A stretch of DNA of 64,000 nt, taken from positions 930,001 to 994,000 of the forward strand of contig NZ_CP154845.1 in assembly GCF_047302285.1 (NCBI RefSeq). Reading direction: 5' to 3'. The notes beneath the pieces are model-generated. The model did not search any database. It was not told where the DNA came from and saw nothing but the letters and a program-made list of their open reading frames with translations. The stretch is from Robertmurraya sp047302285 (lineage in GTDB: Bacteria; Bacillota; Bacilli; Bacillales; Cytobacillaceae). This document shows, one piece after another, positions 8,507-16,450 of this stretch (position 1 is its first letter; every line of letters starts with the position of its first letter). Both the position numbers and the translations under genes were made by a program.

Positions 8507-9277
8507 ATGACAGTAACTAATGCAGAAGAATATCATGACCCCATTTTGTATGATAAGGAAAATGAATCATATGCACCGGAGCTCCCATTTTTATTAAAAT
8601 GGGCCTCGAAATCAAACGGTCCAATTATTGATTTAGCTTGTGGTACCGGGAGGATCACAATCCCTCTAGCGAAAAATGGCTATGAGCTAGTAGGTGTTGA
8701 CATTCATACAGGAATGTTAGATGAAGCTTTAAAGAAAGCGGAGAACCTCAAGGTACCCATAAAATGGGTAGAGCAGGATTGCGCAAAATTAGAGCTTGAT
8801 TTAAAAAGTTCCTTACTGTATTCAGTTGGAAACTCATTTCAACATTTTCTAACAAACGAAGCTCAAGATGGCTTTCTTTCATCAGTAAATAAGCATTTGG
8901 AAATGAATGGAATTTTCATTTTTGGGACAAGGTTTCCAAGTGTCGAAGAATTATTGCAACCAAATACAGAAGAATATTGGCGAACCTATATCGATAGTGA
9001 TTCACTCCAAAAAGTTGATATGTACACCATTAGTCAATATGACTCGCTAAATCAAATTCAACATTATACAACCATTCGCAAATATCGCAATAGAGACGGA
9101 AAAATAGTGGATGAAAAAAGAACAAATATTAGCTTGAGAGATGTTTTTCCTAAGGAAATGGAGAGACTGTTAATCGCCCATGGCTTTGAAATTGTACACG
9201 TGTTTTCGGATTGGAAAGAAACTCCCATCAGTCAAGATAGTTATGAAATGATTTATGTTTGCCGCAAAGTGAAATAG
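8507..9277 (+). CDS. Class I SAM-dependent methyltransferase
   Basis: A 256-residue protein. Motif I is IIDLACGTGRITIPLA at about residues 40-55 and the acidic motif II is LVGVDIHTGML. A beta-sheet-rich insertion follows the Rossmann core, as in small-molecule methyltransferases of the SAM_MT_11/25 type. Excellent ribosome site AAAAGGAGAAGGAA precedes ATG. It sits 15 bp after the metallo-beta-lactamase-fold gene. A short inverted repeat (TGGTGT / ACACCA) follows the stop at 9281-9300. The acceptor is unknown. Confidence 0.82.
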   Translation: MTVTNAEEYHDPILYDKENESYAPELPFLLKWASKSNGPIIDLACGTGRITIPLAKNGYELVGVDIHTGMLDEALKKAENLKVPIKWVEQDCAKLELDLKSSLLYSVGNSFQHFLTNEAQDGFLSSVNKHLEMNGIFIFGTRFPSVEELLQPNTEEYWRTYIDSDSLQKVDMYTISQYDSLNQIQHYTTIRKYRNRDGKIVDEKRTNISLRDVFPKEMERLLIAHGFEIVHVFSDWKETPISQDSYEMIYVCRKVK

Positions 9278-9381
9278 ATTTTGGTGTTACTAGCACACCA
9301 ATGTGTCAACTCCACTGGTGGTTAATCGTATTTTTTTAGTCGATACCCCAGAAACCTCCACTTTAAATTTTGAAGAAATGA

Positions 9382-9642
9382 AGTGGTGAGAGTATTCATA
9401 TTGTCGTTGGGATTGTAGCTAAGTCTCGAGGACAAGGAGTTGGAAGAAGACTCTTTGAACGATTAGAAAGCTGGGCAACAGAACAAAAAATTCGACGGTT
9501 AGAATTAACAGTGATTGCCCATAATGAAGTCGCGCTAAGCTTATATAAGAAAATGGGTTTTGAAATTGAAGGGGTAAAAAGAGACTCCTTGTATGTAGAT
9601 GGAGAATTTGTTGATGAATACTATATGTCCAAGCTTTTATGA
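9382..9642 (+). pseudogene. C-terminal fragment of a GNAT acetyltransferase
   Basis: The frame ending at TGA 9640-9642 reads HIVVGIVAKSRGQGVGRRLF and then FERLESWA, followed by ALSLYKKMGFEIEGVKRDSL. That is the acetyl-CoA loop (R/Q-G-x-G-x-G/A) and the LYKKxGF motif of RimI/PhnO-type GNATs. An in-frame TGA at 9379-9381 closes the frame upstream and no N-terminal half is recognisable between 9278 and 9381. This is a decayed, headless gene. Confidence 0.8.
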
Positions 9643-9733
9643 TAGTGAACTACAGTTCGCCAATCAGCTCATTTAAAGGAGTATAGTATGGAATGGTAAG
9701 GGGGAAGATATCTAACTGACATAGGAGGGGGAA

Positions 9734-9985
9734 ATGATGGAAAATATCTCAAACATTGTGCATATCGGAGAATTAATTGCTGTTTCTAAGGTTTTTCAAC
9801 TGAACCCTTACCAAATGATAACATCTATAGAGAATGGTTTAGTTGAAGTTTTCGAAACGAAGGACGCCTTTATAACAAAATATGGGGACAAAGAAACGTA
9901 TGATGAACTAGAAGACTGGTGTGAGTTAAACAACGGGAAGATTTTTACTAAACCCAAGTTGAAAGCAGCCGATGATAAATTTTGA
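9734..9985 (+). CDS. Hypothetical protein, 83 residues
   Basis: Strong ribosome site AGGAGGGGG three to six bases before two adjacent ATG codons supports translation. The protein is acidic and soluble, with no membrane segment, cysteine cluster or motif that I recognise; the middle is rich in Glu, Asp and Lys (KYGDKETYDELEDWCEL). It lies alone between a GNAT remnant and a putative metallopeptidase gene in the same direction. Confidence 0.6.
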   Translation: MMENISNIVHIGELIAVSKVFQLNPYQMITSIENGLVEVFETKDAFITKYGDKETYDELEDWCELNNGKIFTKPKLKAADDKF

Positions 9986-10117
9986 TAATTGCCTTTCAAG
10001 AAGATTTTATTTGTTCGTTCGTCGTCTTTCCCAATCTTCTTATAAAATACATAAGCAAAAATCACACTACCAATCTAGAAATAGAACTGTACACGAAATT
10101 ACTTCAGGAGAATAGTA

Positions 10118-11305
10118 ATGGAAAACATTATTGAGAGAATCATTCAGGACTTAGAACAAGCTGAGTTGCAAAAGTATTGGCCTGGTTTTGAAAAGGTTGC
10201 TTATGCTGTATACGATGAAACAGAAGTAACTATTTTTAACCATCCTAAATTTAAACATCAACAAAAGCTGAAAAGGGATGCGCATTTTAATGCTTGTACC
10301 CTGATCATGTATGAGGACTATCCAACGGCGATAGTTGATCTACAATTTTTCGAGAAGTTTGAAGACTTGTATTCAATCCTTGTTCATGAATTATTTCATG
10401 GCTATCAATATTTAAAAGAGGAGAAACGATTTCCAGATGAAATGAAAGGATTCTCATATCCTGTATTAGAGGTAAATGTGGAGTTGCGGAATCAAGAGAG
10501 ATTGAATCTCTTTCATGCTTTAGTAGAAAAAGATCCCGTTAAGAGGAAAGAATATCTCCAAGCATTCGTCTCTCTTAGGGAACAAAGAGCGATAGCTATC
10601 GATGAACACTTAACCTATGAGAATTTAATAGAAACAGTTGAAGGACCAGCTTGGTATGTGGAAATGATGGCATACTATGAAAAGAGTGGACTCGAATTTT
10701 TCACGATCTTACGTAAATATGGTGAACCGTTAAAGGATCCTTATCAATCAACGATTAAAGTTCGTATGAGTTGCTACAGTTCTGGATTGTTTATGTGTGT
10801 ATTACTTGATGAGCTTTCTCCAAAATGGAAGGAGACGTTTTTCAATACGGAAAAAACAATCTACGATTATATAAAGGAATGCAGCGATATTGACATAAAA
10901 CAATCATATAGATTGATTGAAATCAGTTCTGAGACGAAGAAGATAGTCGATTCTGTTATAAAAAATAAAGAGGAAAAATTTACGGCATTTAATGAACAAG
11001 AAGGAATTCATCTGACTATTGTTGGAAAAATCATCTCTACGGCTTTTGATCCGATGAATATCGTGATGTTAGATCATAAAGTATTACATCAAAACTTCTT
11101 GAAAATTAGAATACATGACGAAGAATACCTTTTACAACAACCCGTCGTGACAAAAGGGGAAGGGCTCCGACAGATGAGAGAACTTCATCTCCGATTAAGG
11201 AGCGAGCCGGTAATTCGAAAATCCTCCCTCTTTATCGATGGCATTGGTGAAATAAAAGGGAAGGTTGAGAAAAAGGGGGAGCATTTTTACTTAAATATTC
11301 GCTGA
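10118..11305 (+). CDS. Putative zinc metallopeptidase (HExxH)
   Basis: A 395-residue soluble protein with no signal peptide. The zinc-binding motif LVHELFHGYQ puts H90, E91 and H94 in place. A glutamate-rich helix about 80 residues later (ETVEGPAWYVEMMAYYE) could supply the third ligand, as in gluzincins. The last 100 residues form a beta-rich domain of unknown role. Ribosome site CAGGAG precedes the ATG. A 9-bp perfect inverted repeat (GTAAATGTC / GACATTTAC, 11332-11357) follows the stop. Peptidase function is inferred only from the motif. Confidence 0.65.
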   Translation: MENIIERIIQDLEQAELQKYWPGFEKVAYAVYDETEVTIFNHPKFKHQQKLKRDAHFNACTLIMYEDYPTAIVDLQFFEKFEDLYSILVHELFHGYQYLKEEKRFPDEMKGFSYPVLEVNVELRNQERLNLFHALVEKDPVKRKEYLQAFVSLREQRAIAIDEHLTYENLIETVEGPAWYVEMMAYYEKSGLEFFTILRKYGEPLKDPYQSTIKVRMSCYSSGLFMCVLLDELSPKWKETFFNTEKTIYDYIKECSDIDIKQSYRLIEISSETKKIVDSVIKNKEEKFTAFNEQEGIHLTIVGKIISTAFDPMNIVMLDHKVLHQNFLKIRIHDEEYLLQQPVVTKGEGLRQMRELHLRLRSEPVIRKSSLFIDGIGEIKGKVEKKGEHFYLNIR

Positions 11306-11506
11306 TTTCGCAATGAATGTGGTTATTTTACGTAAATGTCCAAGAGCTGACATTTACACGCTAATAGGGTTCCTATTCACACATTATTTTTGCGCAGCAC
11401 TTTTCTCTACGATTAAACTTCTATTTGAGTAAAATACTGAATTTTTTTAGGCGATTTATAACTCAAAAACGACAATATTTGCGAAAAGAGCTTAAATATT
11501 TGAGGG

Positions 11507-11537
11507 TTGACTGTCCCCTTAGGGATTAGCTTATGAT
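11507..11537 (+). promoter_or_regulatory. MerR-type promoter with 19-bp spacer
   Basis: TTGACT (11507-11512) and TATGAT (11532-11537) are separated by exactly 19 bp, and the spacer carries the dyad TCCCCTTAGGGA. Over-long spacers with a central dyad are the hallmark of promoters that MerR proteins bind and untwist. The merR-family gene starts 18 bp downstream, so it is probably autoregulated. Confidence 0.75.
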
Positions 11538-11555
11538 TCTCATGAGGTGAAGAAA

Positions 11556-12425
11556 ATGCTGATAAATGAAGTATGTAAAAAATGCTCTCTAACGAAAAAA
11601 GCGATTGAGTATTATGAAAAGCAGGGGCTTGTACATCCAAAAATAGAAGAGAATGGCTATCGGAATTATAGTATTGAAGATGTCACGATTTTACAAGAAA
11701 TCGCAGTGCTCCGAAGTCTAGGGCTCGGTATTCCCGAAATTAAAGACATATTATCAAGTAACAACAAGTCGTTCACATTATCTAAATATCAATATGTAAT
11801 GGAATTAAAGAAACAAAGAATAATGGAACAGCAGAAAGCACTTGAGATGTTAAGGGAAGATGCTCAAATCGATCATGTCAGCGATTATATTAAGGATCAT
11901 GTTCTCCCTTCTTTAACGATCAAGGAAAAACTTGTCCAATCCTTTCCTGGGGGATATGGAGTTTATTTGTCCATTCACTTTGGAACCTTTTTAAATGAAA
12001 AAATAAATAGTGATGAGAAGAAGAACGCCTATTGTAAAATTGTTGGGTACCTAGACAAATTAGAAATGAATGAGGAAGTTGAGAAATATTTGGAAGGTTC
12101 CCTCGCTTTATTCAAACACGAGGATTTAGAAGGGATGGCTAAGACTGCATTAGATGCAGTTGAACATATTGACGAATATATGGAAGCAAATAAACAAAGT
12201 ATTGAGGAATATGTTCAATTTCGCCATTCTGAAGATTATAAGAAAACAGATGCTTACAAATGGCAGCAACTACTTTTAGAATTCCAGAAGCAAAGTGGTT
12301 ACGCAGATATATTTATCGCCAATTTGAAAATCTTGAGCGACTCTTATCGCCAGTATTTTAATAAATTGGAAAAAGCTAATGAGAAATTCAAGGAAATGTT
12401 CCGTGAAAGAGGAGTTGAATCGTAA
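11556..12425 (+). CDS. MerR family transcriptional regulator
   Basis: About 289 residues. The N-terminal winged helix is recognisable (NEVCKKCSLTKKAIEYYEKQ, then GLVHP, GYRNYSIED and LGLGIPEIKDIL), followed by a dimerisation helix and a long helical C-terminal domain with no obvious metal-binding cysteines, so a drug or metabolite ligand is more likely than a metal. ATG 11556 is preferred over GTG 11547 because GAGGTG overlaps the latter and is 6 bases before the former. A GNAT gene overlaps the stop codon, so the pair is co-transcribed and perhaps the regulator's target. Confidence 0.85.
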   Translation: MLINEVCKKCSLTKKAIEYYEKQGLVHPKIEENGYRNYSIEDVTILQEIAVLRSLGLGIPEIKDILSSNNKSFTLSKYQYVMELKKQRIMEQQKALEMLREDAQIDHVSDYIKDHVLPSLTIKEKLVQSFPGGYGVYLSIHFGTFLNEKINSDEKKNAYCKIVGYLDKLEMNEEVEKYLEGSLALFKHEDLEGMAKTALDAVEHIDEYMEANKQSIEEYVQFRHSEDYKKTDAYKWQQLLLEFQKQSGYADIFIANLKILSDSYRQYFNKLEKANEKFKEMFRERGVES

Positions 12426-12886
12426 TAAATATTCGATTTGCAGTTTCTGATGATATCAAGCAATTAGTCAAGATGAGATGGGACTTCACTGTTGAGTTCG
12501 ATGAAAGCAAGAAAAACGAGTCTTTCTCTGACTTTGAAAAAGAATGTCGTTTATTTTTAGAAAAGGCGCTACAGAGTGAACGTTGGATCATTTGGGTGGC
12601 GGAGGAAAATGGCGCAATCGTATCCCATATTTACATAGAGTTAATCGAAAAAGTACCGCGTCCTGGGAAAACTACCTATCCCTTTGCTTATATGACGAAC
12701 GTTTACACGATTCCAGCTCATCGAGGAACAGGAATTGGAAGCAGGATGCTAAATAAAATTAACAAGTGGATCGAAGACAATCATTATGAATTTGTGATCG
12801 TGTGGCCAAGTGAGGAGGCCATTTCCTTTTATAAGAAAAATGGCTATGTTCATAGCACGGAGCCGATGGAATATGTTCCATCTTGA
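12425..12886 (+). CDS. GNAT acetyltransferase with a non-standard (ATA) apparent start
   Basis: The frame encodes a full GNAT: beta-1 NIRFAVSDD, then VWVAEENG-type strands, YTIPAHRGTGIGSRML as the acetyl-CoA loop and AISFYKKNGYV near the end. The first ATG in frame (12473) would remove beta-1 (INIRFAVSDDIKQLVK). Between the in-frame TGA at 12416 and 12473 there is no ATG, GTG or TTG. ATA at 12425 overlaps the merR stop as TAATA, exactly where a coupled TAATG would be expected, 10 bases after AGAGGAG. An ATG to ATA mutation, or a rare ATA start, is likely. Confidence 0.65.
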   Translation: MNIRFAVSDDIKQLVKMRWDFTVEFDESKKNESFSDFEKECRLFLEKALQSERWIIWVAEENGAIVSHIYIELIEKVPRPGKTTYPFAYMTNVYTIPAHRGTGIGSRMLNKINKWIEDNHYEFVIVWPSEEAISFYKKNGYVHSTEPMEYVPS

Positions 12887-12902
12887 AAAGGATGTGTTGA
12901 TA

Positions 12903-13002
12903 ATGAAAGTTTCTTTAATCGCAGCATTCGATCAAAATAGAGTACGATTACGATTTTCATGTATATGAAAAGAAAGCTGATTTTTTCTCATTATGGACTT
13001 GA
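12903..13002 (+). pseudogene. Dihydrofolate reductase remnant with the middle deleted
   Basis: An ATG at 12903 opens with MKVSLIAAFDQNRV, the usual N-terminus of Bacillus dihydrofolate reductase. Directly after it, in a shifted frame, comes YDYDFHVYEKKADFFSLW and TGA at 13000-13002, matching the usual C-terminal YxYHVYEK strand. About 130 internal residues are missing. The junction lies near 12944. The promoter of the downstream gntR operon begins in the last bases of this remnant. Confidence 0.65.
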
Positions 13003-13028
13003 CTTCAAAACTGTATTAACCATATAAT
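12999..13028 (+). promoter_or_regulatory. Sigma-A promoter of the gntR-ABC operon
   Basis: TTGACT (12999-13004) and TATAAT (13023-13028) are separated by 18 bp. The -10 box lies inside the first of six palindromic operators, so a repressor bound there would block polymerase. Confidence 0.75.
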
Positions 13029-13224
13029 ACATACATCGGGTGTATTACGTGGTTAATACAAGAGGGGAAATGTTTTTTTGTACGTTGTGTATTAACCGAA
13101 TAATACGGATATTTTTTTACACACTATGTATTATTCGCTTAATACAAGTTCATTTTTGCTCACACTGTATGAACCAATTGATACACGGATTTTTTTGCTC
13201 ATCCTGTATTAAGGTGTTAATACA
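13012..13224. promoter_or_regulatory. Six tandem palindromic operators TGTATTA-N6-TAATACA
   Basis: Six 20-bp near-palindromes lie at 13012-13031, 13041-13060, 13088-13107, 13127-13146, 13166-13185 and 13205-13224. Halves are TGTATTA and TAATACA with small variations. The last four are spaced exactly 39 bp centre to centre and their flanks (runs of T followed by CTCAC or CTCAT) are also repeated. The array fills the leader between the promoter and the GntR gene at 13268, so that regulator is the expected ligand. An open frame across the array is an artefact of the repeats. Confidence 0.85.
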
Positions 13225-13267
13225 ATGATTTATCGAAATATACTAAGTTCTTTTAGGAGTTGGATCT

Positions 13268-13642
13268 ATGAATATTAAGTTTAACAACCGGGATCCTGTT
13301 TATGTGCAAGTCATTCGGCATTTTAAAGAGCAAATGGCTACAGGGTTATTTGAACCAGGTCAAGAGATTCCTTCAAGGAGGGAATTGGCCAATCAATTGA
13401 AAATTAATCCAAATACGGCGCAAAGGGCGTATAAAGAAATGGAGGAGCAGGGCTTGATTTTTACTGAAGGAAACTTACCTAGTCGGATGACGACGGACGA
13501 GAAAATGTTCCAAATGGTACGGAACGAATTGATTTTAGAAGCGGTTGATGCTTTTGTGGGTGCAGTTCGCACGATTAATGTTCCGTTGGATGAAGTTATG
13601 CCTATAGTAGAGCAAAAATATAAAAATGAGAGCAATGAATAG
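13268..13642 (+). CDS. GntR family regulator, YtrA type
   Basis: A 124-residue protein made of a winged-helix domain (PVYVQVIRHFKEQMATGLF, EIPSRRELANQLKINPNTAQRAY) plus a short dimerisation tail. This is the YtrA subfamily, which lacks a large ligand domain and usually represses the ABC-transporter genes next to it. Ribosome site AGGAG precedes the ATG. The ABC ATPase gene follows after 6 bp. Six operator-like palindromes upstream suggest strong autorepression. Confidence 0.9.
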   Translation: MNIKFNNRDPVYVQVIRHFKEQMATGLFEPGQEIPSRRELANQLKINPNTAQRAYKEMEEQGLIFTEGNLPSRMTTDEKMFQMVRNELILEAVDAFVGAVRTINVPLDEVMPIVEQKYKNESNE

Positions 13643-13648
13643 GGGGGA

Positions 13649-14344
13649 ATGACTGTGATTGAATTAAAAAATGTAACAAAAAAATTTGGGAAGAAAAAAG
13701 TCCTAAAAGGGGTTTCCTTTACAGCTGAAAAAGGAAAGATTACTTGTTTAATTGGAATCAACGGTGTTGGTAAAACAACGATAATGAAGGCGATTATGGC
13801 TCTAACTCCGATTGATGATGGCGAAATCCTCATAAATGGAGAAAAAATTCATAGGGGTAGTTATGAAAAAGTAACGTTTATCCCGGATGCGATTACCATG
13901 TTACCAAGTATGAAAATCGGAGAGGCTTTCACCTTCATGGCTGATTTCTACGAAAGTTGGAATCAAGAACGGGCAAGTGAGCTTCTTACATTCTTTAAAT
14001 TAAATGAAGAGGAGCGAATTTCTGAATTATCGAAGGGAAACACAGCGAAAGTGAATTTAATTCTTGGACTAGCTTTAGATGTGGATTACGTTCTCATGGA
14101 TGAACCTTTTTCAGGAATTGATATCTTCAGCCGTGAGCAGATTGCTGATGTGTTTACAAGTCATTTAATTGAAGATCGTGGCGTTATCATTACCACGCAC
14201 GAAATTAATGATATTGAACATTTAATTGATAAAGCCGTTTTACTAGATAATGGTGTCATTTTAAGAGAATTCGATACAGAAGAAGTTAGAGAGAATGAAG
14301 GAAAATCTGTAGTCGATGTGATGAGAGAGGTGTATAAAGCATGA
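13649..14344 (+). CDS. ABC transporter ATP-binding protein
   Basis: A 231-residue ABC ATPase. Walker A is GINGVGKTT at about 36-44, Walker B is YVLMDEP and the H-loop is TTHE. The signature is LSKGN rather than LSGGQ, a variant common in exporter ATPases paired with YtrA-type regulators. AGGGGGGA directly abuts the first ATG, so a GTG at 13655 is the better-spaced start. The stop overlaps the ATG of the permease gene by four bases (ATGA). It powers the membrane protein encoded next; the substrate is unknown. Confidence 0.9.
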   Translation: MTVIELKNVTKKFGKKKVLKGVSFTAEKGKITCLIGINGVGKTTIMKAIMALTPIDDGEILINGEKIHRGSYEKVTFIPDAITMLPSMKIGEAFTFMADFYESWNQERASELLTFFKLNEEERISELSKGNTAKVNLILGLALDVDYVLMDEPFSGIDIFSREQIADVFTSHLIEDRGVIITTHEINDIEHLIDKAVLLDNGVILREFDTEEVRENEGKSVVDVMREVYKA

Positions 14345-15174
14345 ATCGTTACTTAAAACTAGTGAACTTTGAGTTTGAGCGTTTTGTTAAATTTTATCTT
14401 GTCTTAATAGGGGTTACGATTCTTTCTCAAATCGTGGGACTCATCATTACATCGAAAAGTTATATGAGTCAGGCAAATGAAGAAATCTACGTAAATTTAA
14501 TGCCACAAAGCGATTTTCTTGATCAATATGGAATGATGTCTTTTTATAATTTTTCGCAAACGGGATGGTTTATGGGACCGATTGCCCTTTGTATTGTGGC
14601 ATTACTCATTTATGTATTCTTTATTTGGTATCGTGATTGGTTTGGCAAAAACACATTTAGCTATCGTTTATTCATGTTACCGACAGAGCGAATCAATATT
14701 TACTTTGCAAAAGCAACGACAATTTTACTGTTTGTGTTAGGTCTTGTTGCCTTACAAATTTTATTATTTCCTATTGAAAGCCAAGTGTTAAAATGGATGG
14801 TTCCACCTGAATTTCGCATGGATATGTCTGTACTAGAAATTACCGAAAATCTTTATTTCTTATACTTATTGTTCCCGAAAACATTGATTGAATTTGTACT
14901 TTTCTATGGGACTGGAATGATCGCCGTATTCGTTATTTTTACAGCGATTCTATTTGAACGCTCTTATCGTCTAAAAGGGATTTTATACGCCATTATTTAT
15001 GTTGGTGTTTCCTTTTTAGTTACGATTGGGCCGTTATTAATTGATTCTTTTATTCTTGAGAATTACTTCTATCCAATGGAGTTATTCTTACTGGAGATTG
15101 GAGCAGTATTAATTGTTCTAGTTGGAGCGTTATGGATAGGAAATAAGCTTATTAAGCATAAAATTAGGGTTTAA
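14341..15174 (+). CDS. ABC exporter membrane subunit
   Basis: A 277-residue protein with about six membrane helices, beginning near residue 17. It is translationally coupled to the ATPase gene and has the organisation of an ABC-2-type permease, although no short motif is diagnostic. Together the two genes would form a small exporter of the kind found in ytr-like operons that respond to cell-envelope stress. That physiological role is an inference from the neighbours. Confidence 0.75.
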   Translation: MNRYLKLVNFEFERFVKFYLVLIGVTILSQIVGLIITSKSYMSQANEEIYVNLMPQSDFLDQYGMMSFYNFSQTGWFMGPIALCIVALLIYVFFIWYRDWFGKNTFSYRLFMLPTERINIYFAKATTILLFVLGLVALQILLFPIESQVLKWMVPPEFRMDMSVLEITENLYFLYLLFPKTLIEFVLFYGTGMIAVFVIFTAILFERSYRLKGILYAIIYVGVSFLVTIGPLLIDSFILENYFYPMELFLLEIGAVLIVLVGALWIGNKLIKHKIRV

Positions 15175-15187
15175 GGGAGTGAGATAA

Positions 15188-16372
15188 ATGAAACGATATT
15201 GGAAAATCAGCCTGCTTTCCATCGCAATGGTAATGGTACTTGGAACTTTTTATCTGCAATCTGGGTTAGCAGCAAAAGACAATGTGAAAATAGAGTTTGA
15301 AAAAATCAGTGGTGATGAAGCTGAATTGAATGACTTAGTTCTATATGGTGATTATCGAATTGGGGATATGACTCAATCTTTTAGACAAGTTTCAACAAAA
15401 GAAACGCTTATTTTAAATAATCGCTCTTTTCTTGAAGAAGTGATCAACAATAACTACCAGCCTGTTTTCGAGAAATTGATTGATGAGCACCGAAGTTTTA
15501 TGCGTGGGAAGGCTTTTTATGGAAATTCCTTTTTTGAAAATGAAAATCTCTTAGCTTATGCCGGGATGAAAAGGGATTTTAACTATAGCTCCATTGATTA
15601 TACGTTAGATATTGACGTATTAGATAAGAAAACAAATGATACGACTTCGTTTCAATATAAAGTACCAAACTCTAGTGATTATGGTTGGTACGATGTTGTG
15701 GATGTTCAAGTTTTTGATGGGATTTTATCGGTCATAGTGCGCTCAAGTCTTACAACCGGAGGAGAAGAAGCGTCTCTATACACTTTTGATATGGAAACGC
15801 AAAAGTTAGTCAAGAATGAAACGATTGTTACGACTTCTACCGTTGAAAACGGTTGGTCCGGTTTGATTTTTAATGATAATCAATCTTCCATTCAACCAGA
15901 AAAATATGCGTTCATAAAAAGAGAGTCAGAATCCTATGAAAATGAACAGAATTTTGATACATCTCCTTCAGTAGTAAAAGAAGTCTTCGTCTATAACAAG
16001 GAAACGAATGTATTGAAGGAAGTGGAGATGCTTGAAGAATTAGCTAATGAGATATATTCCACATCGATAAAAGATGGAATATTATATCTCTCCATTGTGA
16101 TGGAGAAAGGGTTTGAAGTACATCAATATGATATTGAAAAGGAACAATGGGGAGTTGTAGAAAAATTTGATAAAGCAGATATGAAAAATGGTTATGAAAC
16201 GACTTATATGACGTTAATGAATGGAAAACTCTATTCAAGCTATTTAACGGATAGTGGACATATCTTTTTTATCGGAGATATCACAACAGGTGAAACCTTA
16301 TATGAAGGTAAAATTAAAGTAGATAGTGCTGATTATACAAAGGATAGCCTCTATATTCATTATATTGAGTAG
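15188..16372 (+). CDS. Exported protein of the gntR-ABC operon
   Basis: A 394-residue protein with an N-terminal signal sequence (positive start, hydrophobic core to about residue 22, then GLAAKDN). No lipobox cysteine is present, so it is secreted or membrane-anchored by the uncleaved signal. The mature part is acidic and beta-rich with repeated short Tyr/Asp-containing strands, suggestive of a propeller-like fold. Ribosome site GGGAGTGA precedes the ATG, 13 bp after the permease gene. I do not recognise the family; co-transcription suggests an extracellular partner of the exporter. Confidence 0.7.
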   Translation: MKRYWKISLLSIAMVMVLGTFYLQSGLAAKDNVKIEFEKISGDEAELNDLVLYGDYRIGDMTQSFRQVSTKETLILNNRSFLEEVINNNYQPVFEKLIDEHRSFMRGKAFYGNSFFENENLLAYAGMKRDFNYSSIDYTLDIDVLDKKTNDTTSFQYKVPNSSDYGWYDVVDVQVFDGILSVIVRSSLTTGGEEASLYTFDMETQKLVKNETIVTTSTVENGWSGLIFNDNQSSIQPEKYAFIKRESESYENEQNFDTSPSVVKEVFVYNKETNVLKEVEMLEELANEIYSTSIKDGILYLSIVMEKGFEVHQYDIEKEQWGVVEKFDKADMKNGYETTYMTLMNGKLYSSYLTDSGHIFFIGDITTGETLYEGKIKVDSADYTKDSLYIHYIE

Positions 16373-16390
16373 GTGCTGTTATTAAAATGA

Positions 16391-16426
16391 GCGAGAAAAA
16401 GTTTGCTGTAGGACTCTTTTTCTCGC
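16391..16426. repeat. 11-bp perfect inverted repeat between operons
   Basis: GCGAGAAAAAG (16391-16401) and CTTTTTCTCGC (16416-16426) form a stem with a 14-base loop. No U-tract follows, so it is either a weak terminator of the ABC operon or a regulatory site before the sigma-factor gene. Confidence 0.5.
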
Positions 16427-16450
16427 CCAATAATAAGATAGGTTTTGGTG

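Noticed and set aside
13040..13228. 62-codon open frame rich in Cys and Ile
   Set aside because: It runs through the tandem operator array, its repeats mirror the DNA palindromes, and no ribosome site precedes it.
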